Source: Thermaerobacter sp. PB12/4term (GTDB lineage Bacteria > Bacillota > Sulfobacillia > Thermaerobacterales > Thermaerobacteraceae). From it: a DNA stretch of 64,000 nucleotides. This document shows, in pieces, positions 36,652-50,162 of this stretch. Each line of letters begins with the position of its first letter. Positions within the stretch are counted from its first letter, which is position 1. Under the pieces are notes generated by a model. That model was not told where the DNA came from. It did no database searches and saw only the letters and a program-made list of their open reading frames with translations. The position numbers and the translations under genes were made by a program. The stretch is from contig NZ_CP048407.1 of assembly GCF_003403315.2 (NCBI RefSeq), forward strand, positions 248,001 through 312,000, given 5' to 3'.

Positions 36652-36702
36652 TTCGGGCCGGACCATGGTATCATGCCGTCAATGAAAAGGAGCGATGGGA
36701 CC

Positions 36703-38277
36703 ATGTCCGATGCCCGTTCCCCCCTTTCCCCGGCCGAACCCGCCGAGCGGGTGGTGATCCTGGACTTCGGCTCCCAGTACGGCCACCTCATCGCCCGCCG
36801 GGTGCGGGAGCTGGGGGTGTACTCGGAGGTCCTGCCCCACAACGCGCCGCTGGCCCAGATCCTGCGCCACCGGCCGCGGGGCGTGATCCTTTCCGGCGGT
36901 CCGGCGAGCGTCTACGAGCCCGGTGCCCCCCAGTGCGATCCCGGCCTGTGGCATGCCGGGGTGCCCGTTCTGGGCATCTGCTACGGCATGCAGCTCATGG
37001 TCCACCAGCTGGGCGGGCGCGTGGCCCGCGCGGAAGAGCGGGAGTACGGCCCGGCGACCCTGGAGGTGGAGGAACCCGGCCGCCTGCTGGCCGGCCTGGG
37101 GCCGCGCCTGGAAGTGTGGATGAGCCACGGCGACCGGGTGGAAACGCTGCCGCCGGGCTTCACCGTCCTTGCCCGCACGGCCGCCTCGCCCTTTGCCGCG
37201 GTGGAGGGAGGCGGCGGCCGCTGGCTGGGGGTCCAGTTCCACCCCGAGGTGGGCCACACCCCCCGGGGCCGGGAGATCCTGGCCAACTTCCTCTACGGCG
37301 TGTGCGGCTGCCGGGCCGGCTGGACCATGGCCGGCTTCGTCGAGGAAGCGGTACCCGCCCTGCGACGCCAGCTGGAGGGCGCTCGGGCCCTCTGCGCCCT
37401 TAGCGGCGGGGTCGACTCCACCGTGGCGGCGGTTCTGGTCCACCGGGCCATCGGCCCCCGGCTGGCCTGCGTGTTCGTCGACACGGGCCTGTTGCGGGCG
37501 GGGGAGGTGGAGGAGGTCCAGGAAAGCCTGGCCGGGCTGGGCATTGACCTGCGGGTGGTCGACGCCCGGGACCGGTTCCTGGCCGCCCTGGACGGCATCG
37601 CCGACCCCGAGGCCAAGCGCAAGGCCGTGGGCGAGACCTTCATCCGCGTGTTCGAGGAAGAGGCCCGGCAGCTGGCCGAGGAACTGGGGTCCATCCCCTT
37701 CCTGGTGCAGGGGACCACCTATCCCGACGTGATCGAGAGCGGGGGCGGCGCCGCGGCGACCATCAAGAGCCATCACAACGTGGGCGGCCTGCCCCCGGAC
37801 CTGGCGTTCCGGCTGGTGGAGCCGCTCCGCTACCTGTTCAAGGACGAGGTGCGGGAGGTGGGGCGCCGCCTGGGGCTGCCGGAGGCCATCGTCCAGCGGC
37901 AGCCCTTCCCCGGCCCGGGGCTGGCCATCCGCATGGCGGGGCCCGTGACCGCCGAGCGGCTGGAACGGCTGCGGGCCTGCGACCGCATCGTCCGGGAGGA
38001 GATCCGGCGGGCCGGGCTGGAGGGTCGCCTCTGGCAGGCCTTTGCCGTCCTGACGGGCACGCCCACCGTGGGCGTGATGGGCGACCGGCGCACCTACGGC
38101 GAGGCGGTGGCCGTGCGGGCGGTGACCTCGGGGGACGGCATGACGGCTGACTGGGCCCGCCTGCCCCACGAGGTCCTCGACCGTATCGCCCGCCGTCTGG
38201 CCAATGAGGTAGAGGGCGTCAACCGCGTGGTCTACGACATCACGTCCAAGCCCCCGGCTACCATCGAGTGGGAGTGA
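36703..38277 (+). CDS. guaA: GMP synthase (glutamine-hydrolysing)
   Basis: Converts XMP to GMP. N-terminal class I amidotransferase with [19 protein letters not shown] and the nucleophile C93 in [10 protein letters not shown]; the PP-loop ATP pyrophosphatase [13 protein letters not shown] follows, then [22 protein letters not shown] and the C-terminal dimerisation domain ending [14 protein letters not shown] 36703 is ten bases after AAAAGGAG and gives 524 residues; an in-frame ATG at 36673 overlaps the -10-like box. No guanine riboswitch is seen upstream. Confidence 0.96.
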   Translation: MSDARSPLSPAEPAERVVILDFGSQYGHLIARRVRELGVYSEVLPHNAPLAQILRHRPRGVILSGGPASVYEPGAPQCDPGLWHAGVPVLGICYGMQLMVHQLGGRVARAEEREYGPATLEVEEPGRLLAGLGPRLEVWMSHGDRVETLPPGFTVLARTAASPFAAVEGGGGRWLGVQFHPEVGHTPRGREILANFLYGVCGCRAGWTMAGFVEEAVPALRRQLEGARALCALSGGVDSTVAAVLVHRAIGPRLACVFVDTGLLRAGEVEEVQESLAGLGIDLRVVDARDRFLAALDGIADPEAKRKAVGETFIRVFEEEARQLAEELGSIPFLVQGTTYPDVIESGGGAAATIKSHHNVGGLPPDLAFRLVEPLRYLFKDEVREVGRRLGLPEAIVQRQPFPGPGLAIRMAGPVTAERLERLRACDRIVREEIRRAGLEGRLWQAFAVLTGTPTVGVMGDRRTYGEAVAVRAVTSGDGMTADWARLPHEVLDRIARRLANEVEGVNRVVYDITSKPPATIEWE

Positions 38278-38340
38278 CGCCGGGGGGTCAGGCCTGTGGG
38301 AGTGAGCCGTGGGGAGGCGTCAGACATGGGCATGGCCGCC

Positions 38341-38366
38341 GGAACCCGGCCCGGAGGCCGGGTTCC
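38341..38366. terminator. hairpin after guaA
   Basis: Perfect 11-bp stem GGAACCCGGCC (38341-38351) and GGCCGGGTTCC (38356-38366), loop CGGA. There is no T-run after it, so it is a terminator only by location. The remainder of the 38278-38772 gap holds an AT-richer patch near 38592-38670 (CCTATTTTTTCG, TTAGGAGGATC, TTGTCG), which may contain a promoter for the small gene downstream. Confidence 0.45.
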
Positions 38367-38772
38367 GGGCTTCCGGACCCCTGCCCGGCCGGTGGCCCCG
38401 GGCGCATGGGTCCGGCCCCAGACCGAGGGGATCCCGGCCCGTGGCCCTGGACCCAGGGGGTGGGCCCCGGGTCCCAGACGCCGTTCGACAAGAAGGGCGC
38501 CCGCGCGAGGGACAGGTTGGCCGTGGCGGCGGCGAAGGATGTATGTAGCCGGACCGGTAGCGGCGCTGCAGCCGGCCTGTGCCACAACATGACGAAAAAG
38601 GTCGAAGCACGGTCCTATTTTTTCGAATTTAGGAGGATCTTGCGTGGGCTTGTCGTAACCTTTTCCTAGCAGGGCCGGAGGGAACTGGCCGGGCCGCGAC
38701 AAGGAACGGCCGGTCGCCGCCCGGGATCAGCGGGAGGGGCGGGACCGGCCGGACGCGGGTGGAGGTGACGGA

Positions 38773-38859
38773 ATGCTTTACCGTGCGGCGAAGCTGCTGG
38801 CCGGTGTGCTGGCGGCGCTGACCATCGTGGTGAACTATCAGGTCAGCTGGCCCATGTAA
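38773..38859 (+). CDS. 28-residue hydrophobic peptide with a near-perfect ribosome-binding site
   Basis: ATG at 38773 follows GGAGGTGACGG, close to the best possible site, and opens 28 codons ending TAA. The peptide has a basic start (MLYRAAK), a run of about 14 hydrophobic residues (LLAGVLAALTIVV) and a short polar end (NYQVSWPM). It looks like a single-span membrane peptide. There is no cysteine, so it is not an AgrD-type autoinducer. It lies in an 880-base gap, 300 bases before the sensor kinase. I recognise no family. Short frames occur by chance, but the ribosome site, stop and hydrophobic profile together favour a real gene. Confidence 0.5.
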   Translation: MLYRAAKLLAGVLAALTIVVNYQVSWPM

Positions 38860-39045
38860 CCCCTTGCCGGAAGGGATGGGCCCGGACCCGCAGCCCTGGC
38901 CGGCCTGGCTGCAGGCACCACCGCACCCCTCGCACCCGGGTTACCACCATCAAAACACGGGCGCCGGTGGGGTGTAAAGGCAGGTGGAACCGGTCCGGCC
39001 GGCCCGGCCGGCCCTCCGGCCGGGGCTGCGGAGCTGGCTGCTGCG

Positions 39046-39087
39046 ACGCGAAAGCCGCGTTCGCCGGGGCGAACGCGGCTTTCGCGT
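39046..39087. repeat. 20-bp perfect inverted repeat upstream of the sensor kinase
   Basis: ACGCGAAAGCCGCGTTCGCC (39046-39065) is followed by GG and then its exact complement (39068-39087). As RNA it forms a very stable hairpin about 70 bases before the kinase start. No T-run follows. It may end the small-peptide transcript, bind a regulator, or affect kinase translation. Confidence 0.75.
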
Positions 39088-39158
39088 GGGCAGGGGCACC
39101 GGCACCGCGATCCCGGCCCGGGCTCCTGCGGCTGCGCGCCGCCGGGGAGGGTTGCCGC

Positions 39159-42158
39159 ATGGACCAGCGAAGTGGAACCGCCATGAAGCCTTCGGGGACC
39201 GTCGCCCGGTACATGCTGGCCGTGGCCACCCTGGGCCTGGCGGGCCTGGTGGTCCAGGCCGTGCTCTGGCCGGTGCCGCCGTCGGTGCTGGTGCTGGTGC
39301 TGGGTTGCGCCCTGCTGGTGGCCGAGCTGTACCAGGTGCCCGCGCCCGGCGGGGAGGCGGTCTCCATGGGCTCTCTGGTGGTCCTGGTGTCCCTGTGGCT
39401 CCTGGGGCCGCCCGTGCCCATCTGGGCCGAGGTGGTGGGCTGGAGCTTGCTGGCCCTGCGCCGGCGCTCCGTCGGCCTGGTCACGGCCTTCAACATCGGC
39501 CAGACGGTGCTGGCCGTGCTGGCCGCCGCCGCGGCCTTCCGCCTCACCGGCGGGGCGTGGGGCCTGCCCCTCGTGGCGGGCGACACCGCCACCCCCTACC
39601 TGGCCAGCGCCGTGGCCTTCGGCCTGGTCAACGCCACCCTGGTGACGGTGGCCTTCGCCCTCTACAAGCGGGTTCCCCTGGGGCAGCAGGTGCGCACCTA
39701 CCTGGTGGCCGACAGCTGGCGGCTGGCGGTGTCCGCCCTGCTGGCCCTGGGCGTCTACATCCTCTTCACCCGCCACGGCTATCCCCCCGCGGCCCTGGCC
39801 GCCTTCCCCGCTTTGACGGTGGTCCACCACTACGTGGCCACCGTCTGGACCCGCCACCTGCGGCAGCGGGCGGTGGAACGCTTCCTGCGCACCCTCCAGG
39901 CCGACCCCCAGTGTCTGCGCCGGACCGACATGCTGGTGCGGCTGGTCACCGAGCTGGCCGAAGCGCTGGGGGTTTCCGGCCGGGACGTCGACAACCTGCG
40001 CCAGGCCGCGCTTCTGCACGAGGCAGGCGGGCCGCGCCCCCTGGGCATGGACGACGGCGATCCCGCTCCGGCCCAGCTGGCCCGCCACGCCGTGGCCTCG
40101 GCCCGGGAGGTGGCGCGGATCGCGGTGCTGGAGCCGGTGGCGAGGGTCCTCCGGCACCACCACGAGCATTGGGACGGCAGCGGCGGGCCCGACGGCCTGG
40201 GAGGCACGGCCATCCCCCTATGCAGCCGGATCCTGGCCGTGGCCGAGGCCTATCTTTTCGCCCTGCAGCGCTGGGGCGATCCCGGGGCGGCCTGGGAGGC
40301 GGTGCAGGGGCGGGCCGGCAGCCGGTTCGACCCCCAGGTGGTGGAGGCCCTGGGACAGGTGCGGGGCAGTGTGGCCTGGCTGCCCGAGCGGGGACTGAGC
40401 GTGGCCGGGGAGCTGGCCGTGGCGGTCGAGCAATTGCGCCGGTTCGTCCGGGAAGAGGGGCGGGGAGCGAAGGGCCGGGGTACCGGCTTCGACGACGAGG
40501 TCCTGGTGCGGCAGGCGGCGGGGGCGGTGGTGGCCCTCTCCCACCTGGCCCGGGTGATCAACGCCACCCTGCGCCCGGACGAGGTGGCCGAGCGGGTCCT
40601 GGACACCTTCCTGCAGGTCGTGGGCGGGCGCGTGTTGTGGCTGGTTCCGGGGGGCCGGACCGGCGTGCTGCGGGTGGCGGCCCTGCGCAACGGGCCGCCG
40701 GGCCTGGTGGGCGGAGAGCTGGATCTGCACCGTCCGCCCTTCCAGCGGCTGCTGGAAGGGCGCAGGCCGCTGCTGGCCCGGCTGGAACCCGGCCAGGGGC
40801 CGGACTGGCTGCTGGCGGGCCAGCGGCGGTGGGTGCTGGCCCTTCCCCTGGTGGCCAGGGACCAGCTGCTGGCGGCGGTGGTGGTGGTCCGGGACGAGCC
40901 CCTCCCCCAGGCCCTGAGCCAGACGGACCTGCTGGCGGTGGTGGCCAGCCAGGCGGCCCTGAGCCTCGACAACGCCCGGCTGTTCGAGCAGGTCCAGGCG
41001 CGCCTGCAGGAGCTCACCGCCCTGAAGCGGTTCCAGGACCTGATCTTCGAGCAGGTGGGGACAGGCATCGTCGCCGCCGACGCCGCCGGCACGGTCACCC
41101 TGGTCAACCGCGCGGCGGCGGCCATCCTGGAGCGGGCCGGCTGGGCGCCGGCTGTGGTATCGCGGCCGCGGCCCTTGGGGGCGAGCAACCCCTGTGATAG
41201 CATGCTGCTGGAACAGCTGGAGGCGCCCGAGCCCCTGCCCCCGCGCCTCCTGGAGCTGGAGGGGCGGGACGGGTCGCCGCTGGCCGTGGCGGTCCGCGCC
41301 TTTCCCCTGGTGGGACCGGACGGGGAGAAGGCCGGGGCCGTGGTGCTGTTGCAGGACGTGACCCAGGAACGGGAACTGGAACTGCGGGCGCGGCGCTCGG
41401 AGCGCCTGGCGGCGGTGGGCCAGCTGGCGGCGGGCGCTGCCCACGAGATCCGCAATCCCCTGACCGCCATCAAGGGGTTCATCCAGCTCCTGGACCGGCG
41501 GCTGGAAGGCGAGGCAGCGGGCTACATCGACATCGTCCTGCAGGAGATCGAGCGGATCGAGACCATCGTCAACGACCTGCTGCTGCTGGCCCGCCAGCCC
41601 CGGCTGCGCCTGCGCCGCGTGGATGTGGGCGCGCTGCTGCAGCGGCTGGTGGACATGATTCGCCTGGACCAGGCGGCCCGGAGCTGCGCCGTGGAGCTGC
41701 GGGTGAGGGAGCCGCTGCCGCCCGTGGTGGCCGACGAGGGCCAGCTGCGGCAGGTGTTCCTCAACCTGATCCGCAACGGCCTGGACGCCATGCCGGAAGG
41801 CGGCTGCCTGCAGATCCGGGCCTTCGCCAATCCCGCGGCGGGGACCGTGGTGGTCGAGGTGGAAGACCGCGGGCCCGGGATTCCGCCCGAACACCTGGGC
41901 CGGATTTTCGACCCCTTCTTCTCCACCAAAGAGGGGGGCACGGGCCTGGGCCTGGCGGTGAGCTACGGCATCGTCCGCAGCCACGGCGGGCACATCGACG
42001 TGGACAGCGAGCCGGGTCGGGGCACGCGGATGCGTGTGGTGCTGCCCGTCGACGGCCCCCCGTCCGCGGACGAACCGGCGGCCGCCGGCCCCCCGTCCCC
42101 GGGCGCGCAGCCGGGGCCGGCGGGCCGGGTGGGAGGACCAGGCCGGACCGGCTCCTGA
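39159..42158 (+). CDS. multidomain sensor histidine kinase: membrane domain, degenerate HD-GYP, GAF, PAS, HisKA, HATPase
   Basis: A 999-residue protein. Residues 10-220 hold about seven membrane helices (MASE-like). Residues about 260-400 resemble an HD-GYP domain (HHHEHWDGSGGPDGLGG..IPLCSRILAVAEAY), but the HD dyad is HE (LLHEAGG) and the late VADAY aspartate is Glu, so c-di-GMP hydrolysis is doubtful. GAF spans about 455-615 and PAS about 625-745. The phospho-acceptor is H762 (AHEIRNPLTAIKGF). The ATP-binding domain has NLIRNGLDAM, DRGPGIPPEHLGRIFDPFFS and GTGLGLAVSYG. ATG 39159 follows GGGGAGGG. No receiver or response regulator gene is adjacent. The ligand is unknown; the degenerate HD-GYP may act as a sensor or docking part. 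Confidence 0.88.
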   Translation: MDQRSGTAMKPSGTVARYMLAVATLGLAGLVVQAVLWPVPPSVLVLVLGCALLVAELYQVPAPGGEAVSMGSLVVLVSLWLLGPPVPIWAEVVGWSLLALRRRSVGLVTAFNIGQTVLAVLAAAAAFRLTGGAWGLPLVAGDTATPYLASAVAFGLVNATLVTVAFALYKRVPLGQQVRTYLVADSWRLAVSALLALGVYILFTRHGYPPAALAAFPALTVVHHYVATVWTRHLRQRAVERFLRTLQADPQCLRRTDMLVRLVTELAEALGVSGRDVDNLRQAALLHEAGGPRPLGMDDGDPAPAQLARHAVASAREVARIAVLEPVARVLRHHHEHWDGSGGPDGLGGTAIPLCSRILAVAEAYLFALQRWGDPGAAWEAVQGRAGSRFDPQVVEALGQVRGSVAWLPERGLSVAGELAVAVEQLRRFVREEGRGAKGRGTGFDDEVLVRQAAGAVVALSHLARVINATLRPDEVAERVLDTFLQVVGGRVLWLVPGGRTGVLRVAALRNGPPGLVGGELDLHRPPFQRLLEGRRPLLARLEPGQGPDWLLAGQRRWVLALPLVARDQLLAAVVVVRDEPLPQALSQTDLLAVVASQAALSLDNARLFEQVQARLQELTALKRFQDLIFEQVGTGIVAADAAGTVTLVNRAAAAILERAGWAPAVVSRPRPLGASNPCDSMLLEQLEAPEPLPPRLLELEGRDGSPLAVAVRAFPLVGPDGEKAGAVVLLQDVTQERELELRARRSERLAAVGQLAAGAAHEIRNPLTAIKGFIQLLDRRLEGEAAGYIDIVLQEIERIETIVNDLLLLARQPRLRLRRVDVGALLQRLVDMIRLDQAARSCAVELRVREPLPPVVADEGQLRQVFLNLIRNGLDAMPEGGCLQIRAFANPAAGTVVVEVEDRGPGIPPEHLGRIFDPFFSTKEGGTGLGLAVSYGIVRSHGGHIDVDSEPGRGTRMRVVLPVDGPPSADEPAAAGPPSPGAQPGPAGRVGGPGRTGS

Positions 42159-42243
42159 CCGGCATCGGGGCGGGGCCCCGGTCCGGCAGGACCGGCCCGG
42201 GGTGTTTCGGGACCGGCAGGCCCGGCGTTGGGAGGTTCTGGTT

Positions 42244-47105
<4,862 letters not shown>

Positions 47106-47414
47106 GGGGCCCGCTGTGCAGGGGTGCGGGATCCGGCGGCGCATCCGGCCATGCCCCGGTGGAACGGGAATCCGGCGAAGGCCTGGCGGGATGGGCCGGG
47201 GCAGGCATGACGGCGGACCTGCCCGGCCGGAGCCTTTGCAGGCCTAGGCGGCGCGCGGGGAGGGGGCCCGGCCGCCACCTCCGGCCGCCGACGGGAAGGA
47301 TCCCGGAATCGTGCAGCGAACCACTGCAGGGAATCGCCACCGGACATGCTGCGCACCGGGCGCCGCCGGCCCCGCCGGCGGCGCCCCGTCTACCGCACCT
47401 GGGAGGAACCCGCG
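47106..47414. other. intergenic gap before the first peptide-transport pair
   Basis: 309 bases of GC-rich sequence. The downstream frame is open from ATG 47346, but residues coded there are Arg-rich and low in complexity. No terminator with T-run or promoter was seen. Confidence 0.4.
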
Positions 47415-48776
47415 TTGCCCGAGGCAACCCAGTCCCCGTTTGCGGCCGCGGCCGGGACGGGAAGCCCGTTCCCCGGCCGGTCGCTGGCCCACTCCGGCCC
47501 CCCCTCGCCCTCGCCGGTCCCGCCCAGGACCGGGTCCCGGCCCGCTGGCGCGGCGTCCCGGGCCGGTACGGAACCGGCGGCGCCGGACCGGCGCGGGAGT
47601 GCCGAGCCCCTTCTGGAAGTGCGCGACTTGCGCACCGAGTTCCACGCCGGCGGGGTCCGCTTTGCCGCCGTGGACGGTGTCAGCTTCACCATCCACCGCG
47701 GCGAGACGGTGGGCCTGGTGGGGGAGTCCGGCTCAGGGAAGAGCGTGACCTCCCTTTCCATCCTGCGGCTCATCCCCTCGCCCCCCGGCCGCATCACCGG
47801 CGGCTCCATCCTGTTCGAGGGCCGGGATCTCTTGCGCCTCGGCGAGGCCGAGATGCGCCGCATCCGCGGCAACCGCATCGCCATGATCTTCCAGGAGCCC
47901 ATGACCTCGTTGAACCCCGTCTTCACCGCCGGCGAGCAGATCGCCGAGGCCCTGCGCTGGCACCGCCGCCTCTCCCGCCGGGAGGCGCAGGCCCGGGCGG
48001 TGGAGCTGCTCCGGCTGGTCGGCATCCCCGACCCGGAGGTGCGGGCGCGCCAGTACCCTCACCAGATGTCCGGGGGCATGCGCCAGCGGGTGATGATCGC
48101 CATGGCCGTGGCCTGCGATCCCCAGCTGCTCATCGCCGACGAGCCCACCACGGCCCTGGACGTGACGGTGCAGGCCCAGATCCTCGATCTCATGAAGGAC
48201 CTGCGCCGGCGCCTGGGCACGGCCATCCTGCTGATCACCCACGACCTGGGCGTGGTGGCGGACATGGCGGACCGGGTGCTGGTGATGTACGCCGGCCGCA
48301 TCGTGGAGGCGGCGCCGGTGGACGACCTGTTCGCCCGGCCGCTCCACCCCTACACGGAGGGCTTGCTGGCCTCCATGCCCCAGCTGCACCGGCGCGCCCA
48401 GCGGCTCCACGTGATCCCGGGCCAGGTGCCGAGCCCGGCGCGGCTGCCGGCGGGGTGCCGGTTCCACCCGCGCTGCCCCTACGCCATGGACATCTGCCGC
48501 CATCAGGAGCCGGCGTTGAAGCCCGCCGGCGAGGGGCGCTGGGTGGCCTGCTGGCTCCGGGACGAACCGGCCGCCGGCGGAGCGCCGGCGGCGGGCGCCG
48601 CCGGGGCGGGCGGTGCCCCGGGTGCCGGCGACCTCCCGGCCGGCGGCAGCCGAGCCGGCAGTGTCCCGGCAGCGAGCGGTGCCCCGGCCGGCGTTGACGG
48701 CCCGGCCGGCGTCGATCGCCCATCCGGTGGGACGCAGCAACGGCCCGGCGCGGCCACGGGAGGGATCCGCCCATGA
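47415..48776 (+). CDS. oppD: oligopeptide/dipeptide ABC transporter ATPase, OppD type (first pair)
   Basis: ATP-binding subunit of a peptide importer. After about 58 low-complexity residues come [16 protein letters not shown] (Walker A), the Q-loop [13 protein letters not shown], the signature [14 protein letters not shown], Walker [15 protein letters not shown] and the switch [15 protein letters not shown]. The C-terminal [16 protein letters not shown] cysteine motif typical of OppD/DppD is present, followed by a Gly/Ala-rich tail. TTG 47415 follows GGGAGGAA and is preferred to ATG 47346. It overlaps oppF (ATGA). No permease or binding protein gene belongs to this pair, so it may serve the oppABC products downstream. 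Confidence 0.9.
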   Translation: MPEATQSPFAAAAGTGSPFPGRSLAHSGPPSPSPVPPRTGSRPAGAASRAGTEPAAPDRRGSAEPLLEVRDLRTEFHAGGVRFAAVDGVSFTIHRGETVGLVGESGSGKSVTSLSILRLIPSPPGRITGGSILFEGRDLLRLGEAEMRRIRGNRIAMIFQEPMTSLNPVFTAGEQIAEALRWHRRLSRREAQARAVELLRLVGIPDPEVRARQYPHQMSGGMRQRVMIAMAVACDPQLLIADEPTTALDVTVQAQILDLMKDLRRRLGTAILLITHDLGVVADMADRVLVMYAGRIVEAAPVDDLFARPLHPYTEGLLASMPQLHRRAQRLHVIPGQVPSPARLPAGCRFHPRCPYAMDICRHQEPALKPAGEGRWVACWLRDEPAAGGAPAAGAAGAGGAPGAGDLPAGGSRAGSVPAASGAPAGVDGPAGVDRPSGGTQQRPGAATGGIRP

Positions 48777-49789
48777 GCCGCCCCCTGATCGAGATCCGCG
48801 GCCTGAAGAAGCACTTCCCCGCCGGCGGCGGCCGGCTGGGCCGCCCGCGCGGCTGGGTGCGCGCCGTGGACGGCATCGACCTCGACATCTTCCCGGGGGA
48901 GACCCTGGGGCTGGTGGGCGAGTCCGGTTGCGGCAAGACCACCACGGGGCGGCTCGTCCTGCGCCTGCTGGAGCCCACGGCCGGTTCGGTCCGGTTCGAC
49001 GGCACGGACATCTTCCAGCTGCGCGGCGCGGCCCTGCGCCGGCTGCGCCGGGACATGCAGATCATCTTCCAGGATCCTTTCGGGTCCCTCAACCCGCGGC
49101 TGACGGTGGGGGACATCATCGGCGAGGCCCTGGCCGTGCACGGCATAGCCCGCGGCCGCGCGCTGCGGGAGCGGGTCGCCGAGCTGCTGGAGCTGGTCGG
49201 GCTTGCCCCCGAGCACGCCCGGCGCTACCCCCACGAGTTCTCCGGCGGCCAGCGCCAGCGCATCGGCATCGCCCGGGCCCTGGCCCTTAACCCGCGGTTT
49301 GTCGTCTGCGACGAGCCCGTCTCGGCACTGGACGTGTCCATCCAGTCCCAGGTGATCAACCTGCTGGAAGACCTGCAGGACCGCTTCGGCCTGACCTACC
49401 TTTTCATCGCCCACGACCTGTCGGTGGTCCGCCACATCAGCGACCGGGTCGGGGTGATGTACCTGGGCAAGCTGGTGGAGCTGGCGCCGGTGGAAGACCT
49501 GTTTCGCCGCCCCCTGCATCCTTACACCCAGGCCTTGCTGTCGGCCGTGCCGCTGCCCGACCCGCCCCGCCAGCGGCAGCGGGAGCGCATCGTGCTGCAG
49601 GGCGACGTGCCCTCGCCGGCCAACCCGCCGGCCGGCTGCCGTTTCCACACCCGCTGTCCCTTTGCCGAAGCCGTCTGCCGCCAGGAAGAACCGGCCCTGC
49701 GGGCCGTGGAGGGCGGCCGCCTGGTCGCGTGCCACCTGGCCGAGAAGCTGCCTGCCACCGGTGCCTGGGAACCGGCCGGCTCCCCGTGA
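48773..49789 (+). CDS. oppF: oligopeptide/dipeptide ABC transporter ATPase, OppF type (first pair)
   Basis: Second ATPase of the pair, 338 residues. Walker [20 protein letters not shown]-loop [12 protein letters not shown], signature [16 protein letters not shown], Walker [14 protein letters not shown] and the switch histidine in [12 protein letters not shown] are all intact. The C-terminal [16 protein letters not shown] cysteine segment is present. ATG 48773 overlaps the oppD stop. The binding-protein gene follows after a 373-base gap, so this pair lies upstream of, not inside, the main operon. Confidence 0.92.
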   Translation: MSRPLIEIRGLKKHFPAGGGRLGRPRGWVRAVDGIDLDIFPGETLGLVGESGCGKTTTGRLVLRLLEPTAGSVRFDGTDIFQLRGAALRRLRRDMQIIFQDPFGSLNPRLTVGDIIGEALAVHGIARGRALRERVAELLELVGLAPEHARRYPHEFSGGQRQRIGIARALALNPRFVVCDEPVSALDVSIQSQVINLLEDLQDRFGLTYLFIAHDLSVVRHISDRVGVMYLGKLVELAPVEDLFRRPLHPYTQALLSAVPLPDPPRQRQRERIVLQGDVPSPANPPAGCRFHTRCPFAEAVCRQEEPALRAVEGGRLVACHLAEKLPATGAWEPAGSP

Positions 49790-50162
49790 GGTGCCGCGGG
49801 GACCCCGGCGAGCCTGCAGGCGCCCGTGCGCGCGGCATCGCCGGCGAGGCACGGGGGGATGGCCCCGAGCATGGTGAACCAGCGGGCGGCTCTGCGGAGT
49901 CCGGGCGGCGGTGGCTGCACGCGCCGGGCGGGGTCCGGCCAGCGGCACCGGCGGCGTCCGGAAGGGACTGGTGGTTGAAGGCTGGCGGCAGCGCCGCTTA
50001 TTCCCTGGCTGGCGGACAGCGGGCAAGAAGGAAATTGCTTACCTGGCGAGAACATTCCCACGGTGTATGCTGTTTGTCGAAAAACGACCGGCGAAAGGAG
50101 GTGAATCCCCATCAGGCCGGTCTGCGCCACCGGGCGCAAACCTGCATCAGGGGGGTACCCAT
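49790..50162 (+). promoter_or_regulatory. leader of oppA with an unused perfect Shine-Dalgarno and small hairpin
   Basis: This 373-base gap turns AT-richer after 50020 (GAAATTGCTTACC, then GGTGTATGCTG at 50062-50072, which has a -10-like TATGCT at 50066-50071), so the oppA promoter is probably here. At 50092-50105, CGAAAGGAGGTGAA is a full anti-16S match but has no start codon at the right distance. A 6-bp hairpin TGCGCC/GGCGCA (50119-50134) follows. The true oppA start at 50163 has only GGGGGG. Confidence 0.45.

Noticed and set aside
36541-36702. Guanine riboswitch or PurR box before guaA, and likewise before guaB
   Set aside because: No three-way-junction core sequences or conserved loop motifs could be found in the leaders.
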